Shown here one piece after another: positions 1 through 12,749 of a stretch of 64,000 nt of DNA. The position numbers and the translations under genes are program-made. The notes under the pieces are model-generated. The model was given only the letters and a program-made list of their open reading frames with translations. It searched no databases and had not been told where the DNA came from. This DNA is from Riptortus pedestris (taxonomy: Eukaryota; Arthropoda; Insecta; Hemiptera; Alydidae): contig CM032233.1 of NCBI GenBank assembly GCA_019009955.1, positions 84,905,001 through 84,969,000 of the forward strand. The letters run 5' to 3'. Position 1 is the stretch's first letter. Every line of letters starts with the position of its first letter.

Positions 1-45
<45 letters not shown>
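1..45. repeat. (GT)n microsatellite
   Basis: Uninterrupted TG dinucleotide run at the left edge of the window, lying in a prickle intron. Confidence 0.95.
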
Positions 46-48
<3 letters not shown>

Positions 49-354
49 GATGTGTTGACACTCATGCGGTCATAACATGTCTTTGATCAAAAGAAAGCTG
101 TTTATTTAAATTTTTTGTGTGGAGGAGAGGTGAAAAGTAGAATGGTAATATTTCTGTTCTTATACTTCTTATCGAAAACAATTTTTCAATCCAATTTATA
201 ACAACAGAGGTATTTTGAATTTTCATTTGATATTCTATAATTTAACCTAAATTATAAGGAAATATAAGAACTCATTTTTGGTAACTACTTACAAATATTA
301 GTCACACCTTTATTTCAAATTTAAAAAATTGTTTTCATTTTTTTTTTTTTTTAG
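46..354 (+). other. prickle intron, 3' part
   Basis: AT-rich intron sequence ending in a long T tract and the AG acceptor at 353-354. Nothing else is recognised in it. Confidence 0.7.
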
Positions 355-558
355 TGCCAAGAAATTATCCCAATTGGTGATATGTGCGTTCAAGCCTCGA
401 GAGCTGGTCCTAACAAAAGTTGGCATCCCGCTTGTTTTACATGTATAGTTTGTAATGAATTGTTGGTTGACTTGATATATTTTTTTGAGAATGGGAAACT
501 GTACTGTGGAAGACATCATGCTGAAACATTGAAACCAAGATGCTCAGCTTGTGATGAG
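355..558 (+). CDS. prickle: prickle exon: LIM1
   Basis: Acceptor tttttttttag at 354 and donor gtataa at 559. The 204 nt are 68 whole codons, opening at the second cysteine of LIM1 and ending at CSACDE. Confidence 0.93.
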
Positions 559-3500
559 GTATAATAATTAATTTTAAATGCATCAATCTTATAAGTTTAG
601 GGAACTTATGATTAATGATAAAAAAAAATATTCCATTCCTGCAAATAAGCATTTAATGTTTGAAGTTATTATTTATTTAACTATTAATTTAAAAATATGA
701 TTTTTTTTAATTATACAGAATTTTTGCATACATTTATTTTTAGATTATTCTTGCTGATGAATGTACTGAGGCAGAAGGGCGAGCATGGCATATGAAACAC
801 TTCTGTTGTTCTGAGTGTGAAAAACAGCTAGGAGGCCAAAGATATATAATGCGCGATGGTAGGCCTTATTGCCTTAATTGTTTTGACACACTTTTTGCCG
901 AGTTCTGTGATTCATGTGGTGAAGCAATTAAGGTAGATCATGGTAAGTCCTAGCAATAATAGAAGATTATGAAATCTCTAATTCTTACATTGTAGCATAT
1001 GGTAAACACTTGACTCAAGATTTCAGGTTGTCTTTTTTTTTTAATTTTCTGTCTCCTCATTTTACTCGCCTCATAAAATTCCATAGTATGTACAAACCCC
1101 ATAGTAAAGTGTAATTGAATTGGGTCAGAGAAACTTTACCTATTTTACAGCCTCGCTTTGTGTTGAAATTTTATTAGTACTCACCAATACACTCAAAGAT
1201 GAATGTTTTTATCTTCATGGAAACACTCTTATATCTGTGGAATCTTTCCCCAACTTTTGCAATTTACAATTGTGCTGTTGAATGTTAATCTATTCCGTAT
1301 GCTGAGTTTTCTTATTGAGTGCTGAAGTTCAGTCTGAACTTTCTTTCCACTAAAAAGATCCACCTTCTTCAAATTAGCATATCAAGTGGATTGTTTTGGG
1401 ATGTTTACCATCAAGCAATTTTTTCAGCAATATTTCAAATTTTAATGTCATACTGTTGAAACAAAGGCTAATTTCCAACTGACGATAGACTAGCTTATCA
1501 AAAGTAACAAACAAAATTAAGATGCTAAACATAAAAAAGCTATGAGTGAAATAAAACCATTACCTTTTTCACTCATCCAAGTAATGTTAATAATGGTAGA
1601 ATTGTTTTATATTGGTTTACACAACAAATTTATTAAGATAATTTTAAATAATAATCTAATAAGCATTGAGTTGCACTAAAATAATTATTAAGAGGTGAAT
1701 ATAAAATATTAGAAATATAACATAAACATTAGAATATATTTATAATATATTTTTTATAAATACTCAGTGACACTTTATAAAATTATTCAGTGATCCAAGT
1801 AGCCATAATTTGAATAATCCTGTTTTCCACACAGAGAAATAGTATTTAGAGCTGTAATTAAACAAGTTGGCAAAAGTGCCTACTAAAGAACTATTATAAA
1901 CCAAGAAGTCTTATTATTTGACCCTGAAATCAATATTTCACACACACACATGTATGTGTGTGTGTGTTTATATATATATATATATAATGTTATCATTTAC
2001 ATTTTTTTTCAGATATTCAATTTTTTATTCATATTTAATAATTTTCTGAAATGACATTACAAAAATGTAATCATTTTATTTCTAAAATACATTTATATTG
2101 GAGACAAAACATTAATAAATATATTTTCTGATTGCAGGTCAAATGAGTCATGATGGCCAACATTGGCATGCAACTGACAAATGCTTTTGTTGCCGTATGT
2201 GTCGATCACCACTATTGGGCAGACCATTTCTTCCGAGAAGAGGAGCTATATTTTGTTCTATTGCATGTAGTAAAGGTGAACCACCAACAGATGACAATGT
2301 CACCCCAAAAGTGAGAAAGCCTAAAGGGAATGGAAATACTCTAAACATAACAGATAGTTCTCGAACTTCCCCACCCTCCCCTAGAAAAATTAGAAATACA
2401 TCTGCTTTCATAAAAGGCAACTTAGATACCATTGGAGCTCATTCATCAATCACACAAAAATTTCCTAATAAAATCAGGTAATTGAAATATGTTATACTCT
2501 TTTTCAATTTTAAATTATTCTTTGTTTTTTTTTATGTATGAATAGAAAGTCCAAAAAGTTTTAACCTGAAAAACTCACTAGTGGGTCAGTGAATAATTTT
2601 AAAATATCATTAACAGACAATGGGGTGGGGTGTATTTTCTATCAGGTAAAGTATTATTCCTCCAACATTTGATTAGGTATTATATGGGGATCATCAGAAA
2701 TTAAGACATTTTATTCATTAATCCTGCCTACAGTATCTGATGTTTATAATAATATAAAGAGATTGAAATAACTCAAAAGAAAACTGAATCATGGGACAAC
2801 AAATATACATTTCTAGCAATAATATAAAATGTGGAACCAATGTTTTGTTTTTTTTGGAACTGACATTACTACTAAATTTAATTTATATCACATAAATTTA
2901 AAAATTGAATATTTCTTCAACTAAACCAGAATAAAAGTGATCTTTCATAAAGAACAATATGCCTGTCTCATTAAATTCACTACATTTCTACTCCAAACAA
3001 AGAAAGAATTAATTAAAGCTGCTTCCTATATAAAAAACATTCCTAGACATTTTCTGCTAGTCAAATAAACTCATTAAATATACAGTTTCCAACATTTCGG
3101 GGCTAATAGCACAAGTTTGGTTAGTGAAAGTGAAAGTTTGAAAAGAACAAATTAAGAATTGTGATGGTTGTGCTATTATTGTATTATTCAATTATTGTAT
3201 AGGGAAAAAATAACTATTAACATTAAAAACAAATATTCGACACCATGAACTCACCTAAATACACTTCATATGGTTGCTAGTAATAGTAATAACAGCATTA
3301 ATCTGTGTATTAACTAAAGATGATTTCCATAAGAGAACAAATTTGATCCTATTGACAAAATGCATGTGTCCCGTTTGTTAGGGTGGTCAGTATTTTTAGT
3401 GAATCGCATGAAGAATCTGCGTAGAAAAAAGTCAAATATCTAAATATACTCAAATTTTACTGGTATCTACCACTATCTTTATCATTGAACTCAATCACTC

Positions 3501-5353
3501 TTTTACAACTTACAAATAGTGATTTTTCATCTCGGATTGAGGATATAAAACCTTTATGAAATGAAAACATTAAGTACAAGTTTATGAATAATGCTAATTA
3601 ACAATGAGAAGTCTGTGCTTTTATTATCTAACAATTTTTATTGATTAAAATAGAAACTATTAAATAAAACAAATGGTATCTATTACTTGATTAATATTAT
3701 TCTGTGATTGTTTATTATAATATCTGTAATGAAAAATAAATAACATCTGGTCTTGTGAACCATTACTTTGCAACTTTTGGGAAAAGAAATCTCTGCTCGG
3801 CAGATCTTATTGCATCCCAAAACAATTAAATAGCAATCCAGATAAATATATATTACTTTCTGGCTTATAATTTGTTTTTATTTCACAGATACCTTTGTAG
3901 TTATGTTCTATTTTGAATTTATGTAATAAATGCAGTAACTATATTTTTTTATATATTATAATTTAACCCCTTAAGCAACCCACAAGATGCAAAAATTTGT
4001 TTGTGGTCTTGTTACATAAACTACTCAGACCATTTATAACAGGATTAGTGAAGGAACTTAAATATATTTTTTAATGCTTGCACTGTAATGTTAGATTTAA
4101 AACTTAACTAAGCAATGGGACATATCTATGGATCCCACATTAATAATTCCAAAATATTTGCTTTTAATTTAATTAATCATTAATGGGGCATTTATTTCTC
4201 TTTTTTTTTACTTTTTATGGAATCTATATATTACATAATCACTATTGTATTCTGATAGGAAGTTATTCTTTTAAATCATTATTTTTTTAATTTCTTATTA
4301 TCTAGAGGACAGTTTTCTTCTTATCAAAAGTACTACAATTTAATATTTTTATTTTTCAGAGCTCCAGAGTGCCTCGGATCTTACAACCCTCATAGAGATA
4401 GTGCAGCCAATAAAAAACTCACAAAACATTCACTATTTCAGAAACCTACAGAAATGTCTTTAGTACCTGATGACTGCCATAGAGATGCTCCACCACTTCC
4501 ATCTCCTTATAACTACAATCATTCATCTGAGAACAACAATCAACCTTTTGATCAACTCCTGCTAGAAAAAACACTTGAAGAGTTACGTAGAAGAAATGAA
4601 AAAGAAGATATAGAATCGCTAAATTCTAATGATTCAGAAAATGAAAAGGATAAATCCGAAGAAAATAATTTAGACAAATTCTTCATGGATGCTAATGAAA
4701 TAATTTTGCCACATGTTGAAAATTTCTTTAAAAGAAGAACTGGTGAAAGCAGTGATGAAAGCAGCCAATACCAAGAACCTGTTGGTCAAAAAAATATGCT
4801 TGAACCAAACATACCTGAGAGAGTAGATATGAGGGCATTAATTCATCGTGTAACAACAGATGAATGTTCTAAAGAAAAAGACAGAATTATTGTACAGAAA
4901 GAAGTTGATGAGTTACTATCCAAATGTAGAGGAAGAGATAGAGAGACATTACATTTTGGAGAAGGTGCTTGTAGCCTAGAGACTTTAAGATTGAATGCCA
5001 AAGCTATGCCAGAAAGTATACCAAGAAGAAAAGCTTTTCCAGAATTGCCGGGTCCTCCTTCACCAAAAAAGAACCTTAGTGTTAGATTTCGTTGTGTGAA
5101 CCCCCAAATTGAACCCAGTGAACCAAGTTGTAGTTATGTTAATAATGTTAACTATGATTCAGACAGTTCGTGCTCAACATGTTCGACTACATCAAGTGAT
5201 GATACTAATGCATATAAACTTCCTCCAAGAAGAGCATATGGTGGTGTTAGAATTTCTTATGTTCCTAATGATGCGGTAGCCTGTGCTAAAAGACAAGCGG
5301 CTAATTCTAATTCTCTTAAAAAACCTGATGATAAAAATTGTGTTGTATCATGA
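355..5353 (+). CDS. prickle: Prickle, planar cell polarity LIM protein (3' four coding exons, partial)
   Basis: Exons 355-558, 744-942, 2138-2477 and 4360-5353 join in phase to give the last 578 residues. Residues 1-67 are LIM1 (its first zinc cysteine lies in the preceding exon, outside the window), about 67-128 LIM2 and 129-195 LIM3. The runs [49 protein letters not shown] and [10 protein letters not shown] are hallmark Prickle text. An acidic, Ser-rich tail follows, ending in Cys-Val-Val-Ser, a CaaX box; Prickle proteins are known to be prenylated there. The family acts at the plasma membrane in core planar polarity complexes with Van Gogh/Vangl. The PET domain expected N-terminal to LIM1 is upstream of the window. 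The paralogue espinas cannot be excluded, since both share these domains. Testin is unlikely because of the long tail and CaaX box. Confidence 0.93.
744..942 (+). CDS. prickle: prickle exon: LIM2
   Basis: Acceptor ttttag at 743 and donor gtaagt at 943; ends in phase 1. Encodes [12 protein letters not shown] through EAIKVDH with the zinc ligands of LIM2. Confidence 0.93.
943..2137 (+). other. prickle intron
   Basis: No coding sequence or recognised mobile element. Contains a short (CA)/(TG)/(TA) microsatellite near 1940-1985. Confidence 0.8.
2138..2477 (+). CDS. prickle: prickle exon: LIM3 and linker
   Basis: Acceptor ttgcag at 2137 and donor gtaatt at 2478, phase 1 in and phase 2 out. Encodes LIM3 ([14 protein letters not shown] to [11 protein letters not shown]) and a Ser/Pro-rich linker. 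Confidence 0.93.
2478..4359 (+). other. prickle intron
   Basis: About 1.9 kb of AT-rich sequence. No exon-like or transposon-like segment was recognised. Confidence 0.8.
4360..5353 (+). CDS. prickle: prickle terminal coding exon with CaaX box
   Basis: Acceptor tttttcag at 4359, then 330 codons and TGA at 5351-5353. The stretch is acidic and low in complexity, with [11 protein letters not shown] near the end, and finishes NCVVS. Confidence 0.93.
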
Positions 5354-6120
5354 CGTAATGGTGCAAACTTTAATTTTAATAACTCATTGACAGTGTGGTA
5401 GTTCTGAGTATAAAAGTTGCAATCTCAATGTACAGAAAAGTTTTAGAATGCTAAGTTCATAAATTTGACAATAGTATGCATGAATAGATTTAGTGAAAAC
5501 ATATATTTGCCATTGTATAAAGCTTTTTAATTTATATATATTTTGTACAAATGTATATTTTTTTATAGTTTTAAATTGAAAGAACTAAGGTTATGTTAAT
5601 TCATTTAGTGACTGGTGGCTTCCAATTCTTTTGCATTTTTTTAATTCACTCCTGAAGCTGAGGAATAATTCAAGCATTGTTTTGAAATAGTGACTTTTTT
5701 TCCATTAAAACTAAACTAAATGTAATCAGTATAAGAGTTTGTCTTTACTTATTTAGGTAATAACTGTTCAAAATGTTGAATATGATTATCTTCAAGTTGT
5801 AGAATTACCTAGTGACAAATTAAAGATTAAAAGTACATTCTATGAAAATATACATTCAAGCTATGTTAAGCAAAATATAATTAAATAACATTTTATTAGT
5901 AAATATTTTTTGAGCCCAAAAACTGCTTGTTCATTTTATTACAATTGGTTTCATGCTCAATGGCAGAAGTTTTATAAATTATCTGTTAAGAAATTCCATT
6001 TTAGATTTATGTAATAATTATGTAAACCTCAATTAGGTATTCAAAATGTATGTGTATTATTTTTGGACTCTTTTATTTAATTGGGATTTCAAACAATAAA
6101 TGTTTAGTTGTAAATATGTG
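5354..6120 (+). other. prickle 3' UTR (inferred)
   Basis: Non-coding AT-rich sequence from the stop codon to a canonical AATAAA at 6095-6100 followed by a T/GT-rich stretch. The exact cleavage site is an inference. Confidence 0.55.
6095..6100 (+). promoter_or_regulatory. candidate polyadenylation signal of prickle
   Basis: AATAAA about 740 bases past the stop, followed by a GT-rich element (tgtttagttgtaaatatgtg). No other site has as good a context. Confidence 0.5.
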
Positions 6121-6679
6121 ATAATTGTATGATTTTGTTTAGTTTATGTTTAAAATATTTAATTTTCAATAACTGGCATTACAATTTTTATCATATTGAT
6201 AACATGTTAGGCCTATAATTATAATATATAAAAATTAAGAAGTGTTTATTTTTATTATCCTCCATATCATTCTTGCTCTCTTTAAAAAAATAAAATAATA
6301 TAATATTCATAAAGTAAGTTTAAACTTGATGTTGTGACTTTTAAATTCATTTATGAATGTCAAAATTGCTTATTGCTACGTCTCAAATTATAATTTACAG
6401 TTATCATTGCCATTTAGCCAAAAAGACTGCCATATAATAAAATGTGATGTCATCAAAACTTCACAATATTTGCATACTAAAACAAATTTGTGATAGTTAA
6501 TTAAAATTGCAATCTTTGTCTATAAAAATGTCTCTCTGGGTAACAACCCTTGTCTTATTGAGGGAAGTTAATTTCAATCTTAAAATGGTTATGAAAATAA
6601 CCTAAAATTGTAATTAGTAGGAACTTTAATTCATAATAGATCTTTAAATACAGAGGATCACTCAAAAGGTTTTATCGGT
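6121..6679. other. intergenic, nothing recognised
   Basis: AT-rich sequence after the likely prickle 3' end with no gene or repeat that I can identify. Confidence 0.7.
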
Positions 6680-6985
6680 ATATGAATATTGCAATAAAAT
6701 TATAATTGAAAAATCAGGATATTTTTGAACCAGAACTTCATACACCTACCTCAGTTGTTGCGAATAAAGTTCTGCACGACCATCAGGAACAAGTTTAAAG
6801 TATACCATACCCTTGAAATTCCACCTAAGACACAACATAACGTCATGTGCAACTTATCATGTCTCACAACCAGATTTAGTAACTGGCCTGATGTTAACCA
6901 CTGCTTTTATGTGTCAGGGCTACAGCCCTTTATTATAATAAAAGATCCATTTCTCATCAAAAGTGACTATTCTAAAAAAAAAAAA
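6680..6985 (-). pseudogene. degenerate mariner transposase fragment
   Basis: On the minus strand, TFDEKWIFYYNK (DEKW motif, 6944-6958) is followed after a decayed stretch by WNFKGMVYF and LYSQQL. This is the order seen around the first catalytic Asp and the WW/WDxKG block of mariner transposases. Several in-frame stops break it. No terminal repeats were identified, so this is a dead central fragment. Confidence 0.7.
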
Positions 6986-8126
6986 AAAAAAATAAAAAAA
7001 AAAAAAAACAAGTGTCTTTAGTACTGGTAAGTAGTTAGTTCTTGGCTCCTTGATACCTGTCAAGTCATGGGGTATGAATCGGCAACTCCTAAAATGTCTA
7101 TAAGGGATTTGAGTTGCATATTATTTCTCAAGAAGACCCAAGAGCAATCAGGAAAGGCATGTACTACCACTCCTTAAATTAAAAAAAAAAAATTAGATCA
7201 TTTTTGGTTTTATTGATTCCACAGTTAACTTATTTTAAATATAAAAGTAATTGTTAATTAACCCCCCCCCCCCATGGCCAAATGTATAAGATGCTCAAGG
7301 ACATATGTGAATTACATATGAAATGTAATTATTTCCAATTAATGTTAATAACATTAGTGGATACATACATTTTTTGTATTATTTTAAAAAATAATGTGTA
7401 CAAAATGTTGCTTTATGAATTAATGAGATACCATTTTTTAAGAGATATTTCTTAATACATTTTATCAGGAAGCAAAGACATATAGTTTCCCACTTAAGTT
7501 TTTTATATGCTGAACTAGTTGATATTTTTGTTGAGTTAGTTCTAAAATATTTATCATGGGGACTGGTAAACCAACTTAATTGTTTACAGGTTGCACCCTA
7601 GTCAAATATGAACAGTGTTCATTGTAGACTAGAATTTTTTTTTTTTTTTTACACATTCGTAAATAACTTATTTGCCACTGAGCTATCAGATAATACTTTC
7701 AATAGCAACAGACCCATTCTGTTAAGTTACCTAGGTTTGAGCATTTTATAATTAAACTGGTATCCAGTGTAAAGAATAGATTTTGAAGATTTAAGATTAT
7801 CTGGGAGCTTCTTCATATAAATTATTATTAAAAATAGTGAAGGACTTAATATTTCATGGACTTAATGTTGTTCATTCCTCATTAAGTCAATAGTACATTA
7901 ATGCTGACACCAAACAATTTCATATCCATTATCAAGAATTTTTTACTTCCTGTTCACAGTTTCATAAAACATAAAAAACTTGTAATTAATGCCCTAAGCA
8001 CCATAGTGTTAAATTATCCAGTAGTAATTCATGACCTACTAAGTTTAAAGCCTTTGTTAAATCAGCAAATATTCCAATTATATTCAGATTTCTAACCATA
8101 GAATGAATTATATCTTCTATAAAGTA
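6986..8126. other. intergenic, low-complexity runs
   Basis: Contains an A-rich tract (about 6975-7010), a run of C at about 7262-7273 and T tracts. No gene is supported; the short open frames are chance. Confidence 0.7.
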
Positions 8127-9406
8127 CGTAGTAAGGTCCAAAAGTTTCCGGCCTGGGATAGAATGAAAGGTGAAAGAAAAAAACTGGTTTTATTGTTTTT
8201 CAATATATTCTCCTCTGTTCAACACACTTATTACAACGCTTTGGCAACATTTATATACCATGAAAAAAATTATTTTCTTCTTTGTTAACAAAATGTTCTT
8301 CCACTGCTGCTTGGAGCTCTTTGTCGGTGTTAAATTGCCTTCCACGATGGTCAGATTTTAACTTTGAGAAAAGGTAGAAATCGCTAGGGGCCAAGTCTGG
8401 GCTGTAGGGTAGGTGAGAGATTTCTTGGAATCCACAGTCCTTCACAGCGGCCTTGCAAATCAATGCTGTGTGGACAGGGGAATTGTCGTGAAGGAGGCGG
8501 ATGTCTCTACTTAACTTCCCTCGCCTCTTCTCTTTAATGGCGTCTCATTACCGGTGAAGTAGGGCTGCATAATACTCACCTTTCATTGTGGCATTCCTTT
8601 CTTTAAAATATATCAGTAGTATTCCTTTACAGTCCCAAAAAATTGTGGCCATTACCTTTTTTGTTGACTGTGTGACTTTTGCCTTTAAAGGAGGCGCTTC
8701 TCCTGGTCTTCTCCATTCCATGGACACTCTTTTGCTGAGTGGGTCATAATATAGAACCATTGTCTCATCCCCAGTTACAATTGAGTCCAAAAAATTCTTT
8801 GGGTCGGCATTATACTTGAGTAAAAATTCATTGCAGCAGTGAACTCGTTCCTGTTTTTGATGAGCTGAAAGAATTTTTGGAATCCATCTTGCACTAACCT
8901 TGTTCATATGCAAATGTTCTTTGATGATCCCAAACACTTGTTTTTGAAAGTCCCAACCTCGCTGCTATTTCCTTGGGTTTCAGTCGCTGTTCAGACAGCA
9001 ATTCAGATTCCACAAGTTGGATTGTTTCAGAAGTGACAGCTTCCAATGGGCGACCGGGACATTGGTCATCTTCTAAACTTTCTCTCCCTAACTTAAATAA
9101 TTTTGCCCATTCTTTCACTGTGGAATATGAGGGGGAGAACTGCCCATATACATAATCCAAGCGCTCTTTAATTTGTGCAGGAGTAAGACCCTCTTTACAA
9201 AAGAATTTAATTACTGCACGGTACTCGAGTTTAAACATTGTAAAAATTGGGAGTTTCCTTGAAGGCTGGACACTGACTGACAAGACTGAGGAAGTGCGGG
9301 CAATGGGTATGGAGTGAGCAGGAATGGACCTACATAGGCGTGCAGGTCCCGGCACGTTTGAGGGAGGGGAAGCAGGACAGGCCGGAAACTTATGGACCTT
9401 ACTACG
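8127..9406 (-). mobile_element. nearly complete mariner transposon, 1280 bp
   Basis: TA dinucleotides at 8125-8126 and 9407-9408 flank inverted termini. The left end reads CGTAGTAAGGTCCAAAAGTT and the right end, reverse-complemented, CGTAGTAAGGTCCATAAGTT, one mismatch in 20; the match continues into TCCGGCCTG. The length is normal for mariner. The element encodes a DD34D transposase on the minus strand. Confidence 0.95.
8190..9238 (-). pseudogene. mariner DD34D transposase with a few lesions
   Basis: The frame opens with ATG at 9236-9238 (MFKLEYRAVIKFF) and has an N-terminal helix-turn-helix region (EGLTPAQIKERL; EIAARLGLSKTSV). The catalytic motifs are VTGDETM (first Asp), LLHDNSPVHTA (second) and YSPDLAPSDFYLF (third), with exactly 34 residues between the last two aspartates. 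Lesions: a one-base frameshift near 8940, two consecutive stops (TAA TGA) near 8545-8550, and an early stop with a small shift near 8251, after which the C-terminal codons run to a stop at 8190-8192. The catalytic triad is intact, so inactivation looks recent. Confidence 0.92.
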
Positions 9407-9408
9407 TA

Positions 9409-10805
9409 GTATTTTACTTCTTTCTTTCTTTTTTTTTATTGTACTGTGTAATAGGATTAACATTTCCACTGAAAATGGATATACAAACAGTAAAAATAAT
9501 CCATCACTTTACAAACATAAAGAAAGGAAATTTAGAAGAGCTCATTAATGAACTAAAATATGGCGAAGGGCAATTATGCATATTTGTGAAGTAAAATCTT
9601 ACAATATGCAAATAACAGAGAACCATAAAAACTGAAAACAAAATGTCTCACTTTCAATGAAAGTAAAGAATAGTTTACTGAAGAACTAAAAATCTACTAT
9701 GATTATTTTAAGGATTTACATGCTATTAAAACCTGCAATTCTGCACTTTTTATGTTTAAAAAAATATCAAGGTATCTATAGACATGTGTCAGATGCAGCA
9801 AAAATACTTCCTTACAAATATAGTGCCAATAAGCTTATTGAATTGACCACAAATTTCATTAAAATTCCTTTAAGTATTTTTGTCCTGATTGGGCATCATC
9901 AGTCCTAGAGAACTGTTCTGAGCTTACCTGACCAGTTAGGTGAAAGTACTATCCAACAAAATCTTTTTCTTAGAACATATTTTAGAATACTACATAATGC
10001 TAATAACTACAAAAATGAAAAAAAAAAATGTATATAGTCAGAAATAATTTAATTTAAGAAGGTGCAATGAAAGTTAAAAAAAAAAAAAAAAAGTGAGTTT
10101 TGGGAAATTGAAGATAATACTTTAAAAAAATGGGATCCTTTAAATGGTTAAATTCTTTAGGATGCACAACAGTTGTATAATAGATAGGGCGACAAAAATT
10201 GGATGAATGCAATGAACACAGTTTTAGACAAGTTGATAAACAGGGTAGAGGTTTGAAGAAGAAAATTTAACCCAATCAGAAATTTATCACTTTCTAATAC
10301 AAGCCATTCATGAAAAATATGAGAGCTATTTGTTAATCTTTAGAAAATATTTTGTGAAAGTATAGAAATAAAATTTTATTTTAATAATTAGTAATAATTT
10401 CAAAAGTTATCTATGGGAATCGGAGCTATTAATAAAGGAAAAATAAAACAGCATTCCAAAAATATTGACAATGGAGAAAATATAAAATCCCTTCCAGAAC
10501 CTTACTTTTATTTATGGACATCTATTTACTTTTGATAATGTTGGAATTCTCGAAAGAGAAAAGAACATAATCAGCAAAAGATGAAAGAAAATATACACAT
10601 TCTACAAAAAAGGGAATTCAAATATCTAAATTGACTTTTTAATATTATAGTCAAGGAATGTCTGTTTCAAATAATTTTGATTATCTTTTCTGGGTGTAAA
10701 TTTAAATATATAGCAACAGCTGACTATTATTCATTTAGTTGACCATAATATTGATTCTAGTCGGACTTATTGTGACCATCGTGGAAGGTTCCAAGTGAAG
10801 TGTAG

Positions 10806-10865
<60 letters not shown>

Positions 10866-11980
10866 GTGTCAGTGCCTGAAGCAGTGTTTGGCTCCTCGAG
10901 GGGAACATAAAAGGGTGAGAATGTAGAACTGTATTAGAGTAAACCCATTTATTAGTGGATGAGTGTATTTATTTGCCCTTCTGCTTTCTTTTAACCATAA
11001 GTATGGATTTAAGGTCATAATCAAACAATATTGCCATAGTAGTTCGAATTTTAAGAGTGTAGCTGAGAGTATGATGAAGGAAATCCTTCTTTTCTCAATA
11101 TATCAGAAACCATATAACTGATATGATTATGTGTGTGCATAATTGAATAATTATAAATTCCGTTAAGAGTACAACCATATTTCCCCCATACAAAAATATA
11201 ATAAATTTATGAGCTATTTACTGATGGTATATTCCATCCTTAACACCAATAAAATATATATTATAAAATGTGTACCGATTAAAAATAATCAAAAGGAAAA
11301 CTGACTCTTAAATTTGGGATTATTTTAGCTTTTAAATTAGGAAAATGAATAATGTATTTAGTAAGGAGAGGTATAAAAATACTTCAAGAAGAGATACATT
11401 AAGGATATTAAAAACACAATAAAAATCTTTTACTAATTAATAAAATAATTGTAACATGATATTAAAAGTGACTTATTAGCATAAATCGTATCTTAATTAG
11501 CAACTTGTATGCTGAACCACACAGTGGGTCATAGTTTGCTTACCCTTGGGGTACATGGCCATCCCTTTTGGGCCAAGCAGTCTTGATTTTTTACACATTT
11601 ATAATTTCTGCTAACTTCATTTCTTAACTATTAGCTAACTTAAATTATTTTTTAATAATAACGTTTAGTATCTTTTTAAAAACAAATGTGTTACCACCAC
11701 CAGTGTAAAACTGGAGTTTTAGAGTCTCTGCATATGTCTTAATGAGTTATTAAATAATAAAAATGAAATTAATGCAATTAACATTAATTGATACTAGTTT
11801 TTATCAAAAAGGACCATCAAAAAAATGCCCAATAATAAATAGAGAGACTGGTAATAGAATATCCAAAATCAAAAACCTAAATTCAATACCATTTAAGCAC
11901 ATATTATATATATGGACAGTGCAACCGCTCCTAATTACAGAGAAGGTAAAGCTGGATTGTGTGGTACTGGCTTAAGTGAC
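9409..11980. other. intergenic, nothing recognised
   Basis: AT-rich sequence with A tracts and one long GT microsatellite. No gene or transposon end was identified. Confidence 0.65.
10808..10862. repeat. (GT)n microsatellite
   Basis: About 27 uninterrupted GT units. Confidence 0.97.
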
Positions 11981-11984
11981 TCTA

Positions 11985-12666
11985 GGGTCGGTCATTCCAT
12001 GTCAAATCAACCACAAAAAAATAATTTTGACACCCATCATTACAAATTTTGTTGAAACTTATTTTAGGTGTTCTGTTCATTGTCATGAGAAACCATGCCA
12101 AATATTTTTGATATATCTTTAATGGTTTGGATTTTTTGCCCTCTTAAAGTTTTGAAATTATTATGTTGTTTATCGATAGGGAACAGTAAAATTAATTTGT
12201 TTTGAATTCAAAAATAATTTATAACCATCTTATTTATGAACCAATTTTGATGAAATTTTTTGTGTGTATCCATAAATATATTTAAAAACAATAAAAAAAT
12301 AAACAAAGGTACCATGTAAGGATTTGTGACCAGAAAAAAATTAAAAAGTGCCAATTTGAGTTTTCCTGAAAGCAAATACATAATTTCACGTTAAATTGAA
12401 TATCTCAAAAAGGGAAAAGGATAATCATGGAAATCTTTTTTTTGTTTTGGTTCTAAGACATGTGATCTACCACCTAAAGTAATAAAATGAATGGTTATTT
12501 GACTCCTTCATTGTTTATTCCAAGTTTAAAAATAAATATTTATGAAAATTTAGAAATTTATATGAATTAAAAGAAAATGATAAATAAAGGTAACTAAGAA
12601 GATGGTTACATTACACAGGTTTATTCTAAATGATATACCGTTTACATTATAGGATTCATCAGTCTG
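11985..12666 (+). repeat. left inverted arm of the 12-14 kb transposon
   Basis: Matches the reverse complement of 13691-14351 along its length. Anchors: GACACCCATCAT, CCTATCGATAAACAAC (reverse complement), GGTGTTCT, and ATTATAGGATTCATCAGTCT at the inner end. Small indels give 682 versus 661 bp. Confidence 0.9.
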
Positions 12667-12749
12667 AAATGTACTTTGATATGTACAATTCTTAGCCCTA
12701 GAATGGTTGTTTTGGTCAATGTTCTTTATAATTCTTAAACATCATTTAA

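Noticed and set aside
8894..9469. 191-codon frame starting upstream of the mariner transposase ATG
   Set aside because: The first ~77 codons cross the terminal inverted repeat and flanking DNA; the real transposase starts at 9238.
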